A stretch of DNA of 64,000 bases from WTFY01 sp965203725 (GCA_965203725.1 CBDBDH010000002.1:725718-789717), one strand, 5' to 3'; counted from the first letter of the stretch, positions 55,733 through 62,683 are shown. Made by a program: numbers and translations. The notes: a model not told the origin generated them from the sequence alone.

Positions 55733-56218
55733 ATGAAAACCAAATTCCATATTTTGCTTTGCGTCCTGGTTCTGGCCGGACCCTCGGGCTTGCCTGCGGG
55801 TGCGAGGGATGCGCCCGCCTCACTGGAGGACGGCGGCGGGGTTCTGCAGGCTGCGGGTGGCGTGACCGTGACCGAGTATTGCGAGACGTTTGCCCGGACC
55901 TATGCCAGCAAGCACGCCCTCGACTATCAGGAACATTCTGCAAGGGTGCGCAAGCGATCGGATGCCATGCGATGGCTTTCCAATCGGTTTCAGCCGCCGG
56001 ATTCCCGATTCACCTCGGGCTACACCTGCCGTTTTCGGGCGAGGGCAAGGGAAGGGCAGGGACGCGAGTTTTCGGTCGGCCTCTTTCTGACTGGCACCCT
56101 GGAATTTGCCGAATACACGCAGTGGAAGGGTTTGCAGATCATCCCCATCGGCTTTGTGGTGGACCCGCGTAACGACCGAAGGGGATACGGCGTGTTCAAG
56201 TACCTGGAGAAGCCTTGA
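55733..56218 (+). CDS. Secreted hypothetical protein
   Basis: A 161-residue protein, beginning MKTKFHILLCVLVLAGPSGL with a cleavable signal peptide (to about ARDA). The start at 55733 is chosen over the in-frame ATG at 55535 because of this signal. The mature part (TEYCETFARTYASKHALDYQ, then FTSGYTCRFRARAREGQGRE) has two cysteines that may pair in the periplasm. I do not recognise it. It stands alone between csrA and a small membrane protein, and is probably cargo of the element. Confidence 0.6.
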   Translation: MKTKFHILLCVLVLAGPSGLPAGARDAPASLEDGGGVLQAAGGVTVTEYCETFARTYASKHALDYQEHSARVRKRSDAMRWLSNRFQPPDSRFTSGYTCRFRARAREGQGREFSVGLFLTGTLEFAEYTQWKGLQIIPIGFVVDPRNDRRGYGVFKYLEKP

Positions 56219-56312
56219 TTACAAGGTGCGAGTGACCGGGAATACCAGGCTTATCCATGCTGACGGGAGATAGAGAAGGGGCGTAAAAAAACCGTCCGGG
56301 AAAATCAATGTC

Positions 56313-56444
56313 GTGTTCAAGTGGCTGGCTCTACTGGCAGGCGCTGTGTGTTTAACCGTGATGCCTTATTTTGACGAATTGCAGAATCGTAAGGTCATTT
56401 ATGAGATCCGCCTGCAGGATGTAAAAGCCTCCAAACCGCGTTGA
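56313..56444 (+). CDS. Possible 43-residue membrane protein
   Basis: GTG-started frame encoding VFKWLALLAGAVCLTVMPYF then DELQNRKVIYEIRLQDVKAS. One hydrophobic helix and a short polar tail. There is no strong ribosome site, so the call is tentative. It follows the secreted protein gene by about 95 bases and is in the same direction. Confidence 0.35.
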   Translation: MFKWLALLAGAVCLTVMPYFDELQNRKVIYEIRLQDVKASKPR

Positions 56445-57134
56445 TGCGAGCTGCTCTATAGGGGTGTCCTATCCCATCTACAGAAATGGAGCGATAACTA
56501 ATTGATAACATGGACTAAATTATATTCATATCGGACAGTTGCCCCTATAGTTGCCCCGGCACCCACTCAGGCAACGCAGGAAGACTCGGCCGTGAATGAT
56601 GATGAGATGGTTGTTTGTTCATTTTGCAGTGATCCATCTCGGCCAGATCTCGAAATCTGCTCGATCCTTGCTAGAGACATCTCACAAAAACGGCAAATTA
56701 TCTCAATGCCTTCTCACGACATTAACTTTTGTATTCATACAGTTACGAGATAATAGTAAATCCTCGTGCCAAAAAATCCTTCAGAACTTGAGCACATATA
56801 ATTTTGCCATGTATATCTGCGTGATTGCCCTCAGAGGGGCTATATATCGGTGAACAAGTAGCGATGGATTATTTTAGTCGCGCACGCGTATATATGTATG
56901 CGTCATTTCTTCCTAATAATAATAATAACTATCTTATAAATATTTATTTTATATAGGGTTTTATGCGAGATAGGGATGAGATGAAATCGCTATTCTGTGA
57001 GATGAAATCGCTGTTCTGTGAGACGAAAGTCACTACTTGATGAGACGTGCAAAACTTTTTCAACGCCTATTGAGACGGATTCTTGAAATTGAGACCGTGA
57101 AAAAGTTTTAGAAGCTTTTGAACTGGGCAGATGT
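56445..57134. other. AT-rich gap with iteron-like repeats (candidate origin)
   Basis: Short frames at 56502-56853 have no clear support. From 56860 to 56965 the DNA is very AT-rich (AATAATAATAATAACT and ATTTATTTTATATA). Next to it are repeats of TGAGA(T/C)G listed in the next entry. This pairing of an AT-rich zone with direct repeats is the usual layout of an iteron origin. Confidence 0.55.
56977..57096 (+). repeat. Iteron-like TGAGAYG direct repeats
   Basis: TGAGA(T/C)G occurs at 56977, 56998, 57019 and 57041 with spacings of 21, 21 and 22 bp, and again at 57071 and (as TGAGACC) 57090. The first two units are identical over 21 bp except one base (TGAGATGAAATCGCTATTCT). The regular helical spacing suggests a protein binding one face of the DNA. 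Confidence 0.65.
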
Positions 57135-57677
57135 CTACTGCCCGTCTGACTCGGGAATCTTGGGCACCTGGAATGCACCCTTTTCATCCTGCTCGGCTTC
57201 CAGCGCCTCCTGCCTGGCCTCGGCAATGCGCTTGCCCGCGATCAGGCGTCTGAACACTTCGCTGGCATCGAGCTTGATCGTAACCCCTGCGCTCTTGTCC
57301 TCGTATTTCGGATCGCGCACCTTCAGGAGCTTCATCATCAGGCTGGGGTCTTTCTTGTAGTAGTGGTCGACGATGTGCCCCTTGTCTATGGTGGGCATCT
57401 TGTGGCCTTTCCTCGCGATCTGCCACAAATCGTCCTCGATCACCTCGCCCTGCAATTGTTTTATGGTGTCGTAGAACTCGGCGATGGCGTGAAAAGTAGG
57501 GCTGTCTCCGGGATGGCGCTGGCGGGAACGGTTGACCCATGCCCTCAGTACCGCAACAGACACGCCCGCAGCTCGGGCGGCCGCCGTGAAGCTCACTCCC
57601 TCGTCAGACTGACCCGAGAGAACAACCTTGGCGGCTTCCCATTTCTCATAGGTAAATTGATCCAGTGCATTAGGCAT
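57135..57677 (-). CDS. Small-terminase-like DNA-binding protein
   Basis: A 180-residue protein with an N-terminal helix-turn-helix (SFTAAARAAGVSVAVLRAWV, about 30-49), a middle helical part with WQIARKGHKMP and HIVDHYYKKDPSLMMKLLKV, and a charged Glu/Lys-rich C-terminus. This layout resembles phage small terminase subunits (TerS) and TerS-like proteins of phage-inducible islands, which redirect packaging. It could instead be a replication initiator, as iteron-like repeats lie just past its 3' end. It is divergent from the radC operon. Confidence 0.5.
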   Translation of the reverse strand: MPNALDQFTYEKWEAAKVVLSGQSDEGVSFTAAARAAGVSVAVLRAWVNRSRQRHPGDSPTFHAIAEFYDTIKQLQGEVIEDDLWQIARKGHKMPTIDKGHIVDHYYKKDPSLMMKLLKVRDPKYEDKSAGVTIKLDASEVFRRLIAGKRIAEARQEALEAEQDEKGAFQVPKIPESDGQ

Positions 57678-57820
57678 ATCTGCGCCTTGGCTTCGACCAA
57701 TAATTGTGGTCAGAAACTATCACCACAAACAAAAAAAATACACAACAAGGACCGTTGAATAAGCACGTTTCGGGCATGACTGGGCACAATCCTGTTATGA
57801 CTTCTGGTTAATGCGAAGTG

Positions 57821-57849
57821 TTTACATATAGGAAAATATTTCCTATACT
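57821..57849 (+). promoter_or_regulatory. Sigma-70 promoter with a palindromic operator in the spacer
   Basis: TTTACA (57821-57826) and TATACT (57844-57849) are separated by exactly 17 bp. The spacer is an inverted repeat TATAGGAAA-ATA-TTTCCTATA at 57827-57847, which also covers part of the -10 box. A repressor bound there would block the promoter. The 5' leader then runs about 45-50 bases to the ATG at 57903 with AAGGAG. It is the only good promoter seen for the long operon to the right. Confidence 0.8.
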
Positions 57850-57902
57850 GTAACCATCTAATCACGGGTTACACCCCACTTGATGAGCAAGGAGAAACTC
57901 AT

Positions 57903-58367
57903 ATGAAAAAACTCTCAAGCATGACAAGCAAGCAAAAGGACGAGACCGTCCAGCTTGCCATCAAGATTCTCTCTTACCGACATCGCGCAGGCCAAACCCT
58001 TGGCAGTCCCGATGAAACCCGCAACTACCTTTGCCTTCGGATGGCCGAATACCGCAATGAAGTGTTTGGCGCACTGTACCTAGACAACCTTTGCCGCATC
58101 ATCGCGATCAAGGAGCTTTTCCAAGGCACAGTCAACTCGGCATCCGTGCATCCCCGTGTCGTGGTGCAAGAGGCCATGGAAGCGAATGCGGCAGCCGTCG
58201 TGTTCTTCCATAACCATCCTTCGGGAGTCGCCGAACCATCCCGAGCCGATGAAATGATTACCCGCAGACTGAAAGAAGCCTTGGCTTTGGTCGATGTGCG
58301 GGTACTCGACCATTTTGTCGTGAGTGCGGGCGAGTCCGTTTCATTCGCGGAACGGGGATTGCTGTAG
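57903..58367 (+). CDS. RadC-like JAB/MPN-domain protein
   Basis: A 154-residue RadC-family protein, shorter than chromosomal RadC because the N-terminal helix-hairpin-helix part is missing. The JAB domain carries VVFFHNHPSGVAEPSRADEM (the metal-binding H-x-H-P-x-G-x8-D motif) and ends VLDHFVVSAGESVSFAERGL. Such short RadC proteins are common on phages, plasmids and islands; their role is not settled. First gene of the operon, right after the operator-bearing promoter, with AAGGAG before the ATG. The first structured leader (58383) follows directly after its stop. Confidence 0.9.
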   Translation: MKKLSSMTSKQKDETVQLAIKILSYRHRAGQTLGSPDETRNYLCLRMAEYRNEVFGALYLDNLCRIIAIKELFQGTVNSASVHPRVVVQEAMEANAAAVVFFHNHPSGVAEPSRADEMITRRLKEALALVDVRVLDHFVVSAGESVSFAERGLL

Positions 58368-58382
58368 GGACGATTGAGAGAA

Positions 58383-58475
58383 GGGCACAGGGACGTGCCC
58401 GTTTTGGTATCGCAGGGTGTGTGCCCTGCTTGAAAAAGCAAAAGCAGAAATACCAAACCAAAGGAGACAGGCAAC
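58383..58475 (+). promoter_or_regulatory. Structured leader RNA, copy 1
   Basis: Hairpin 1: GGGCACAGGGACGTGCCC at 58383-58400 (6-bp stem, loop AGGGAC). Outer stem: TTTGGTAT (58403-58410) with ATACCAAA (58450-58457). Inside: GCAGGG/CCCTGC with loop TGTGTG (58412-58429), and a less clear GAAA-loop stem. AAGGAG at 58461 sits right after the outer stem. Confidence 0.85.
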
Positions 58476-58841
58476 ATGACCACAATCGAACACATCAACC
58501 AACATGCCCGATTCGGCATCGACAAGCACGGGGTTCACTACTGCGTACTCCCGTGTGGCGCAGGTGCGCTTGAGGGCTTCGGCAATTCCCGCGACGAGGC
58601 TGCCGCCTATGTCGCCGAACAGTACGAGCACGAGCACGAGCACGAAACGGAACAGGAGAACATCGCAGGTCTGTTCAAGACTGTCCGCGAGGGCATCAAA
58701 CCCGTAGAAGCCAACGATACCCAAATCGTGGCCTTTCTTGTCGTCTGCGCCAATGCCCTAGCCAAACGCGAAGGGAAAACCCTGCTTGATCTTTGGGCAG
58801 ACGTGTACAGGGCAGCCGAGGCGGTCGGCGCGAACCGCTAG
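58476..58841 (+). CDS. Small hypothetical protein, acidic His/Glu stretch
   Basis: A 121-residue protein. It opens with TIEHINQHARFGIDKHGVHY, has a charged linker EHEHEHETEQ at about 50-60, and ends in helices ALAKREGKTLLDLWADVYRA. I do not recognise it. It is translated from a leader carrying structured RNA copy 1, which includes the ribosome site. The gene after it encodes the DUF3085 protein. Confidence 0.7.
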   Translation: MTTIEHINQHARFGIDKHGVHYCVLPCGAGALEGFGNSRDEAAAYVAEQYEHEHEHETEQENIAGLFKTVREGIKPVEANDTQIVAFLVVCANALAKREGKTLLDLWADVYRAAEAVGANR

Positions 58842-58853
58842 CAGTCCATCCCC

Positions 58854-58879
58854 AAAGGGCATTCGCAAGAGTGCCCTTT
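58854..58879 (+). promoter_or_regulatory. Leader hairpin with TTCGCAAGAG loop
   Basis: AAAGGGCA (58854-58861), loop TTCGCAAGAG, TGCCCTTT (58872-58879): a perfect 8-bp stem in the gap before the DUF3085 gene. Two more hairpins at 62357 and 63874 share a similar 10-base loop. Confidence 0.75.
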
Positions 58880-58930
58880 CGGGTGCCCACTGCACCACAA
58901 GACGAACCCAACCCAAAGGAGCAAGACAAC

Positions 58931-59431
58931 ATGGCAAAACTGACATTCGACTATGCCGAAGCCAAGGCGCTGTACGAACACGCCAAGGCTGCCCCCGAAC
59001 ATCGCCCGAGCTATGACGAGCAATACGCGGCGGTGGGCGACAAGTGCTTTGACATGGAATACGACGAGATCGTGAAGGTCATCAAGGAGAAGGGACTTCT
59101 CAAGCCCGCACTCCATCTCGCCAAGGATCAGGGCATCTACCTGATGTCCAATGGCGTCCCCAACATGACGATGACGGAAAAGGCACCGAACGGGAAAGAG
59201 GTGGAAACGGGCAAGGTCATTTACGCACGAGGCTACGATCCGACCAAACGCGACCGTGGCGAAGTCTTTGACAAGGCGCAGAAGGTCAGCGGGGATGACT
59301 TCGTGCAACTGATCGACCACGACATCTGCGAAAAGCTGTTCAGGCACTCGCCCGAGGTTGCCCAAAAGCTGAACATCAACTTCGGCAAGACTCGGATCTC
59401 ATTCTCCATCACGGCACGGAGGACGCACTAG
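58931..59431 (+). CDS. DUF3085 family protein
   Basis: A 166-residue protein starting MAKLTFDYAEAKALYEHAKA, with a DUF3085-type core (SYDEQYAAVGDKCFDMEYDE; VIYARGYDPTKRDRGEVFDK). The ATG at 58931 follows AAAGGAG; longer in-frame starts upstream run through the preceding gene and are ignored. Proteins of this family are typical of plasmids, ICEs and prophages; function is unknown. A described RNA motif is named after this family, so its leader hairpin at 58854 should be compared with it. Confidence 0.85.
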   Translation: MAKLTFDYAEAKALYEHAKAAPEHRPSYDEQYAAVGDKCFDMEYDEIVKVIKEKGLLKPALHLAKDQGIYLMSNGVPNMTMTEKAPNGKEVETGKVIYARGYDPTKRDRGEVFDKAQKVSGDDFVQLIDHDICEKLFRHSPEVAQKLNINFGKTRISFSITARRTH

Positions 59432-59445
59432 GAGATTGTTGCCGA

Positions 59446-59539
59446 GGGCACAGGGACGTGCCCCTGCTGTCTGCGGGTGTGTGCCCGTACTGATGTAGGC
59501 GAAAGCCAGAAACAGCAACCAAAACCAAAGGAGAACATC
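59446..59539 (+). promoter_or_regulatory. Structured leader RNA, copy 2
   Basis: Hairpin 1 at 59446-59463, identical to copy 1. Outer stem TGCTGT (59465-59470) with ACAGCA (59512-59517). Inside: CGGG/CCCG with loop TGTGTG (59474-59487) and GGC-GAAA-GCC (59498-59507). AAAGGAG follows. Confidence 0.87.
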
Positions 59540-59965
59540 ATGCTAGGAGTTCAACAAGTCGAGACCGAACCCGATTGCGGGGCGGTCATCTCCGTCTACA
59601 CGCGTGCACAGGCCATCGAGGACGGTGTGCTGGTGGACGTGTCCGAGGTCGCACGGGAAGCCGGATTCAAGGTGCCTGTGGCCGTTACGAACGCAGTCTG
59701 GGAGGACTGCTGCGAATGGGACGAGCGCGATGCCAAGCGCCACTACCAGGACGTTTCCGGCCGTCTTTGGGACGTGGTGAGCCTGGCATTCTGGGCGATC
59801 CGCAGAATGCCCGAAAGTGCGGGTTCCGAACCCCTGTTTTACAGGATCTCCCGAATCCCGAGGGTAGGACGCGGGCGCAAGCGTAACGTGATTCTCAAGC
59901 TGCATTCAGGTCCGGGCGACCAAGGAGAGCACGTCATCACGATCATGCAACCCGACGAGGACTGA
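59540..59965 (+). CDS. DUF6573 family protein
   Basis: A 141-residue protein. The motif AIEDGVLVDVSEVAREAGFK and VPVAVTNAVWEDCCEWDERD near the start is typical of DUF6573, found on conjugative elements and plasmids next to DUF3085-type genes. The ATG at 59540 follows AAAGGAGAACATC and lies just after structured leader copy 2. No enzymatic motif is seen. It probably belongs to the element's anti-defence or replication accessory set, but nothing proves this. Confidence 0.8.
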   Translation: MLGVQQVETEPDCGAVISVYTRAQAIEDGVLVDVSEVAREAGFKVPVAVTNAVWEDCCEWDERDAKRHYQDVSGRLWDVVSLAFWAIRRMPESAGSEPLFYRISRIPRVGRGRKRNVILKLHSGPGDQGEHVITIMQPDED

Positions 59966-59974
59966 CCGAGCACG

Positions 59975-60075
59975 GGGCACAGGGACGTGCCCGCCTTGGC
60001 AGGGTGTCGCGGGATGTGTGTCCCGCCATTGACGAGTCCAAAAGGACGAAACACCAAACAAAGGAGACAGGCAGC
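59975..60075 (+). promoter_or_regulatory. Structured leader RNA, copy 3
   Basis: Hairpin 1 at 59975-59992, identical. Outer stem GGTGT (60003-60007) with ACACC (60051-60055). Inside: GCGGGA/TCCCGC with loop TGTGTG (60009-60026) and GTCC-AAAA-GGAC (60036-60047). AAAGGAG follows. Confidence 0.87.
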
Positions 60076-60366
60076 ATGACAACGAAAACCGTCAAGGTCA
60101 CGCAAGAGCACATCGACGCGAGCAGTGCGCTTGCCGACATCTCGCCCATTGAGAGGGCGATAGAAGAGGGATGGGACGACGTGAAAGAGGCATGGGCGGA
60201 CAAGGACTACACCACGCTCAATGTCGAATACGAGGATGGCTCCACGGAGTCATTCAGGTACACGGACGAAATGCAGACTTATGTGGGCGGGTGGCTTGTG
60301 AAGGACAACGCCACGCCAAGGGAGTTCGCGCTGGAACACGTCAAGTTTGGACAACGACAGCAATAG
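60076..60366 (+). CDS. Small acidic hypothetical protein
   Basis: A 96-residue acidic protein: TTKTVKVTQEHIDASSALAD, then WADKDYTTLNVEYEDGSTES. I do not recognise it. The ATG at 60076 follows AAAGGAGACAGGCAGC and structured leader copy 3. The acidity is in line with DNA-mimic or accessory proteins of mobile elements, but that is only a suggestion. It is followed by the fourth structured leader. Confidence 0.7.
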   Translation: MTTKTVKVTQEHIDASSALADISPIERAIEEGWDDVKEAWADKDYTTLNVEYEDGSTESFRYTDEMQTYVGGWLVKDNATPREFALEHVKFGQRQQ

Positions 60367-60377
60367 TTTGTTGCCAA

Positions 60378-60471
60378 GGGCACAGGGACGTGCCCGCTGT
60401 CGTGCGGTGAGTGCCGTGCCTGATGATTCCGAAAGGATGAAACAGCGACCAAAACCAAAGGAGACAATGAT
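60378..60471 (+). promoter_or_regulatory. Structured leader RNA, copy 4
   Basis: Hairpin 1 at 60378-60395, identical. Outer stem GCTGT (60396-60400) with ACAGC (60442-60446). Inside: GCGG/CCGT (with G-U) and loop TGAGTG (60404-60417), and TCC-GAAA-GGA (60428-60437). AAAGGAG follows. Confidence 0.85.
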
Positions 60472-60873
60472 ATGAGAGTAGATACAACCCGATTTGAGGG
60501 CGGGTGCCGCATGGTGTTCTCACCCGCGCGAAATGCCCAGCCCACCACCCTTCCCCAAGACTCCCCATGGGGCGAAGTCCAGACCGCCACGGTACTCGCT
60601 ACGGGCATCGTGTTCGTGGACACGGCGGGGCATGGCGGCATCAAGCTGTCCCCCGAGCGCATCGCGCAGATGCCCGAGGGTGCCCGCAAGCGATCCGGAT
60701 GGTACGAGGAGGATTGCGAATCCCTTTGGCCTTTCCATCGTTTTTGGGACGAGCTGGATCACGCCAAGTTTTGGGGCAACGACCCTGAAAAAATCGAAAA
60801 GGCGCGCAAGGCGGTGGAGGCTGGAATCGCCCGCTACGAGAACGACTTTTCCAGGGTTCGCATGAACACATGA
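60472..60873 (+). CDS. DUF7007-like protein with FEGGxxMVxSP start
   Basis: A 133-residue protein. It begins MRVDTTRFEGGCRMVFSPAR, a start shared with the gene at 61010, and contains VFVDTAGHGGIKLSPERIAQ and EDCESLWPFHRFWDEL, which fit DUF7007-type proteins of plasmids and phages. It may be a small beta-barrel domain binding nucleic acid or protein; this is not shown. Its stop overlaps the start of the 45-residue gene by three bases (ATGA). It has structured leader copy 4. Confidence 0.75.
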   Translation: MRVDTTRFEGGCRMVFSPARNAQPTTLPQDSPWGEVQTATVLATGIVFVDTAGHGGIKLSPERIAQMPEGARKRSGWYEEDCESLWPFHRFWDELDHAKFWGNDPEKIEKARKAVEAGIARYENDFSRVRMNT

Positions 60874-61007
60874 AGGAAAGCACAAAACACGCGCTGATCC
60901 TGTACGGGGGCATCGTGTTTGCCATCGGCATCCACCTTGTCCCCATTCTGCTGATCTGGCTATTCACGGGCGAATTGCCGCCCATTTTTCAACCCAAAGG
61001 AGAGTAA
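60870..61007 (+). CDS. Small membrane protein (45 residues)
   Basis: MKESTKHALILYGGIVFAIG begins a single-helix protein with the hydrophobic core at about 8-32 and the tail FTGELPPIFQPKGE. The ATG overlaps the previous stop, so it is translationally coupled. Its last codons contain the AAAGGAG ribosome site of the next gene. Short membrane proteins in such operons may affect entry exclusion or lysis; the function is unknown. Confidence 0.7.
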   Translation: MKESTKHALILYGGIVFAIGIHLVPILLIWLFTGELPPIFQPKGE

Positions 61008-61009
61008 GC

Positions 61010-61255
61010 ATGAATATCAAGACGACCCCATTCGAAGGCGGGTTCCAGATGGTGATTTCACCGGATCGACCCAAGCCTGAACCGAAGCCCGAGACCATCT
61101 ACGAGGAACACGGCTACAAGGATCGCCAAGACTACTTGGAGTGCCTGGCCGATGACCACGGCGTGGACTTCGCGACCGTCTCGGCACTGGCCGACATATT
61201 GGGCAGGAACGAGGACTTTGACGGACTCGTGACCGAGCTACAGGACAACTTCTAG
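61010..61255 (+). CDS. Small protein with FEGGxxMVxSP start
   Basis: An 81-residue protein starting MNIKTTPFEGGFQMVISPDR, clearly related at its start to the gene at 60472, then a Pro-rich linker and an acidic helical end (LADILGRNEDFDGLVTELQD). It is tightly packed after the small membrane protein, whose stop region holds its ribosome site. The shared start suggests a common N-terminal module attached to different partners. Function unknown. Confidence 0.7.
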   Translation: MNIKTTPFEGGFQMVISPDRPKPEPKPETIYEEHGYKDRQDYLECLADDHGVDFATVSALADILGRNEDFDGLVTELQDNF

Positions 61256-61262
61256 AGACGCA

Positions 61263-61297
61263 CCATTCATGCCCGTGCGTGTCGCGGGCATGGATGG
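61263..61297 (+). terminator. 13-bp stem hairpin between genes
   Basis: CCATTCATGCCCG/CGGGCATGGATGG, one G-T mismatch, loop of nine bases, just after the stop at 61255. No T-run follows, so it may be an RNA processing or regulatory hairpin rather than a terminator. Confidence 0.5.
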
Positions 61298-61333
61298 CCA
61301 GTTTCAGGCCTAAACGAGAACAGGAGAAATGAC

Positions 61334-61756
61334 ATGAAAGAGAAAGAGAAAGACGTACTACACCGAGGCACGATGATCGTCCTGCAGCACGAGATCTCAT
61401 TCAAGTGCGACATGCCCAAGGCTCATGCCGAGGTCGTGGATCACACGGAGGGCATTGAGGCGCTGGAACGGTCGATCCATGACGAGGTACAGGAGAAGGT
61501 GCTGGATAAGGAGGTCGGCGGCTCGTTTGACTACGTACACACCAACGCGGGAGGCACCGTGACGGTGCCCGTGACGTGGGACGTGGTACACGACCCGTTC
61601 CAGCTTGGCGTGGAGGTCGTGCTGCGCGAGTTCACGAAAAAGGCGGACGAGGTGCTGGATCACAAGGATGTCGCCCAGTACATGGTGATTCCCATCGAGG
61701 ACGTACAGCGCTACCGCGACGCCATAGATACCGCACGGGACGTGCTGTTCAGTTAG
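61334..61756 (+). CDS. Small protein of the GTMxxLxHExSFxC family
   Basis: A 140-residue protein with an opening motif LHRGTMIVLQHEISFKC, shared with the gene at 61848 (VHMGTMTILLHEVSFRC) and perhaps with the partial gene at 63941. The remainder (DHTEGIEALERSIHDEVQEK, VQRYRDAIDTARDVLFS) is mixed alpha-beta. I do not recognise the family. ATG with CAGGAGA upstream. It looks like a duplicated gene within the operon. Confidence 0.7.
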   Translation: MKEKEKDVLHRGTMIVLQHEISFKCDMPKAHAEVVDHTEGIEALERSIHDEVQEKVLDKEVGGSFDYVHTNAGGTVTVPVTWDVVHDPFQLGVEVVLREFTKKADEVLDHKDVAQYMVIPIEDVQRYRDAIDTARDVLFS

Positions 61757-61770
61757 CCGAGGCCATCCCC

Positions 61771-61796
61771 TTAGCCGCCTCGATCGAGGCGGCTAA
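61771..61796. repeat. 26-bp perfect palindrome
   Basis: From TTAGCCGCCTCGA to TCGAGGCGGCTAA, fully self-complementary, in the gap before the gene at 61848. It could fold as a 11-bp stem with a TCGA loop in RNA, or be a protein site in DNA. Confidence 0.7.
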
Positions 61797-61847
61797 CGGG
61801 TTCCCCCTTGGAACCGCCAGCCACCCCAACAAAGGAGAACAGAAAAC

Positions 61848-62348
61848 ATGACTGAGAAAGACTATGTACACATGGGCACGATGACGATCCTGCTGCACGA
61901 GGTCTCGTTCCGGTGCCGCATCAAGGAGGCGGATCGGCACAGGGCGCACGTGGTCGATCATGCCAAGGGCCGTCAGGCCTTGGAGAAGATGATTTATGCC
62001 GATGCCGAGGAAGCCATTACCAACGGTTCGGACTGCGGAGCGTTCGCCTACGAATATCGGGACAGCGTGCATCTGGACAGCGTGAGCGTGGAATGCGCAT
62101 GGGAAATCGCCCTGCTGGAAACTCCGGGCGAGGGCGCGATGACGATCCGGGTCACGGACAACCGGGGCAGGACCGTCGATCTGATTCACCTGCGAAGTGC
62201 GGAGACGGTGCGCGTATTCCTGTCCCTGATCACCCAGGGCGGTGCGGCGTCCGTGGACAAGGTGCTGAACGAGGCACGGGAGGCACTCGGGCACCTGGTC
62301 GCCGCAGGCAATCACCTGATCGCGCAGGCCAGGAAGGGCGAAGGCTAG
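61848..62348 (+). CDS. Second member of the GTMxxLxHExSFxC family
   Basis: A 166-residue protein starting MTEKDYVHMGTMTILLHEVS, paralogous to the protein at 61334 over the first ~45 residues and then diverging. The C-terminal part (VDKVLNEAREALGHLVAAGN) is helical. ATG after AAAGGAGAACAGAAAAC. The operon has evidently grown by duplication with recombination of ends. Function unknown. Confidence 0.7.
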   Translation: MTEKDYVHMGTMTILLHEVSFRCRIKEADRHRAHVVDHAKGRQALEKMIYADAEEAITNGSDCGAFAYEYRDSVHLDSVSVECAWEIALLETPGEGAMTIRVTDNRGRTVDLIHLRSAETVRVFLSLITQGGAASVDKVLNEAREALGHLVAAGNHLIAQARKGEG

Positions 62349-62356
62349 AGGCCATC

Positions 62357-62390
62357 CCGCATGGGGATTCGCACGAGTCCCCATGCGGGT
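62357..62390 (+). promoter_or_regulatory. Leader hairpin with TTCGCACGAG loop
   Basis: CCCGCATGGGGA (62357-62368), loop TTCGCACGAG, TCCCCATGCGGG (62379-62390): a perfect 12-bp stem. The loop differs from that at 58862 by one base while the stem is wholly different. Confidence 0.8.
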
Positions 62391-62433
62391 GAAATCTCGA
62401 ATCGAGACCACGAACCCAAAAGGAGACGAGACC

Positions 62434-62649
62434 ATGAGAATTGAGATTCAAGGCAAGCACGGGGCGAAGCCCGTGGAAAACGAGCTGGTGGCCGATTACC
62501 CGTACTCGGGCATCGGCATCCCCGACGATGGCCGCCACGTCATCAGCATCTGCGGCATCAAGGACGATACGACCGAAGGGCAGTACAACGTCAAGCTGCA
62601 CCGCGACGAGGTGGAGAAGATCATCACCCTGTTCAACATGCAGGGATGA
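62434..62649 (+). CDS. Small hypothetical protein (71 residues)
   Basis: MRIEIQGKHGAKPVENELVA then GIPDDGRHVISICGIKDDTT; a compact beta-rich protein. ATG after AAAAGGAGACGAGACC. It is not recognised. It lies between the paralogue pair and the sliding-clamp-like gene, with its own leader hairpin at 62357. Confidence 0.65.
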   Translation: MRIEIQGKHGAKPVENELVADYPYSGIGIPDDGRHVISICGIKDDTTEGQYNVKLHRDEVEKIITLFNMQG

Positions 62650-62683
62650 GGCCCGTCAGATTCACAACCAAAGGAGAAACAAC

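Noticed and set aside
56502..56853. Short overlapping frames of 83 and 85 codons
   Set aside because: They overlap each other in different frames, have no good ribosome site and no recognisable sequence; likely chance frames beside the AT-rich zone.
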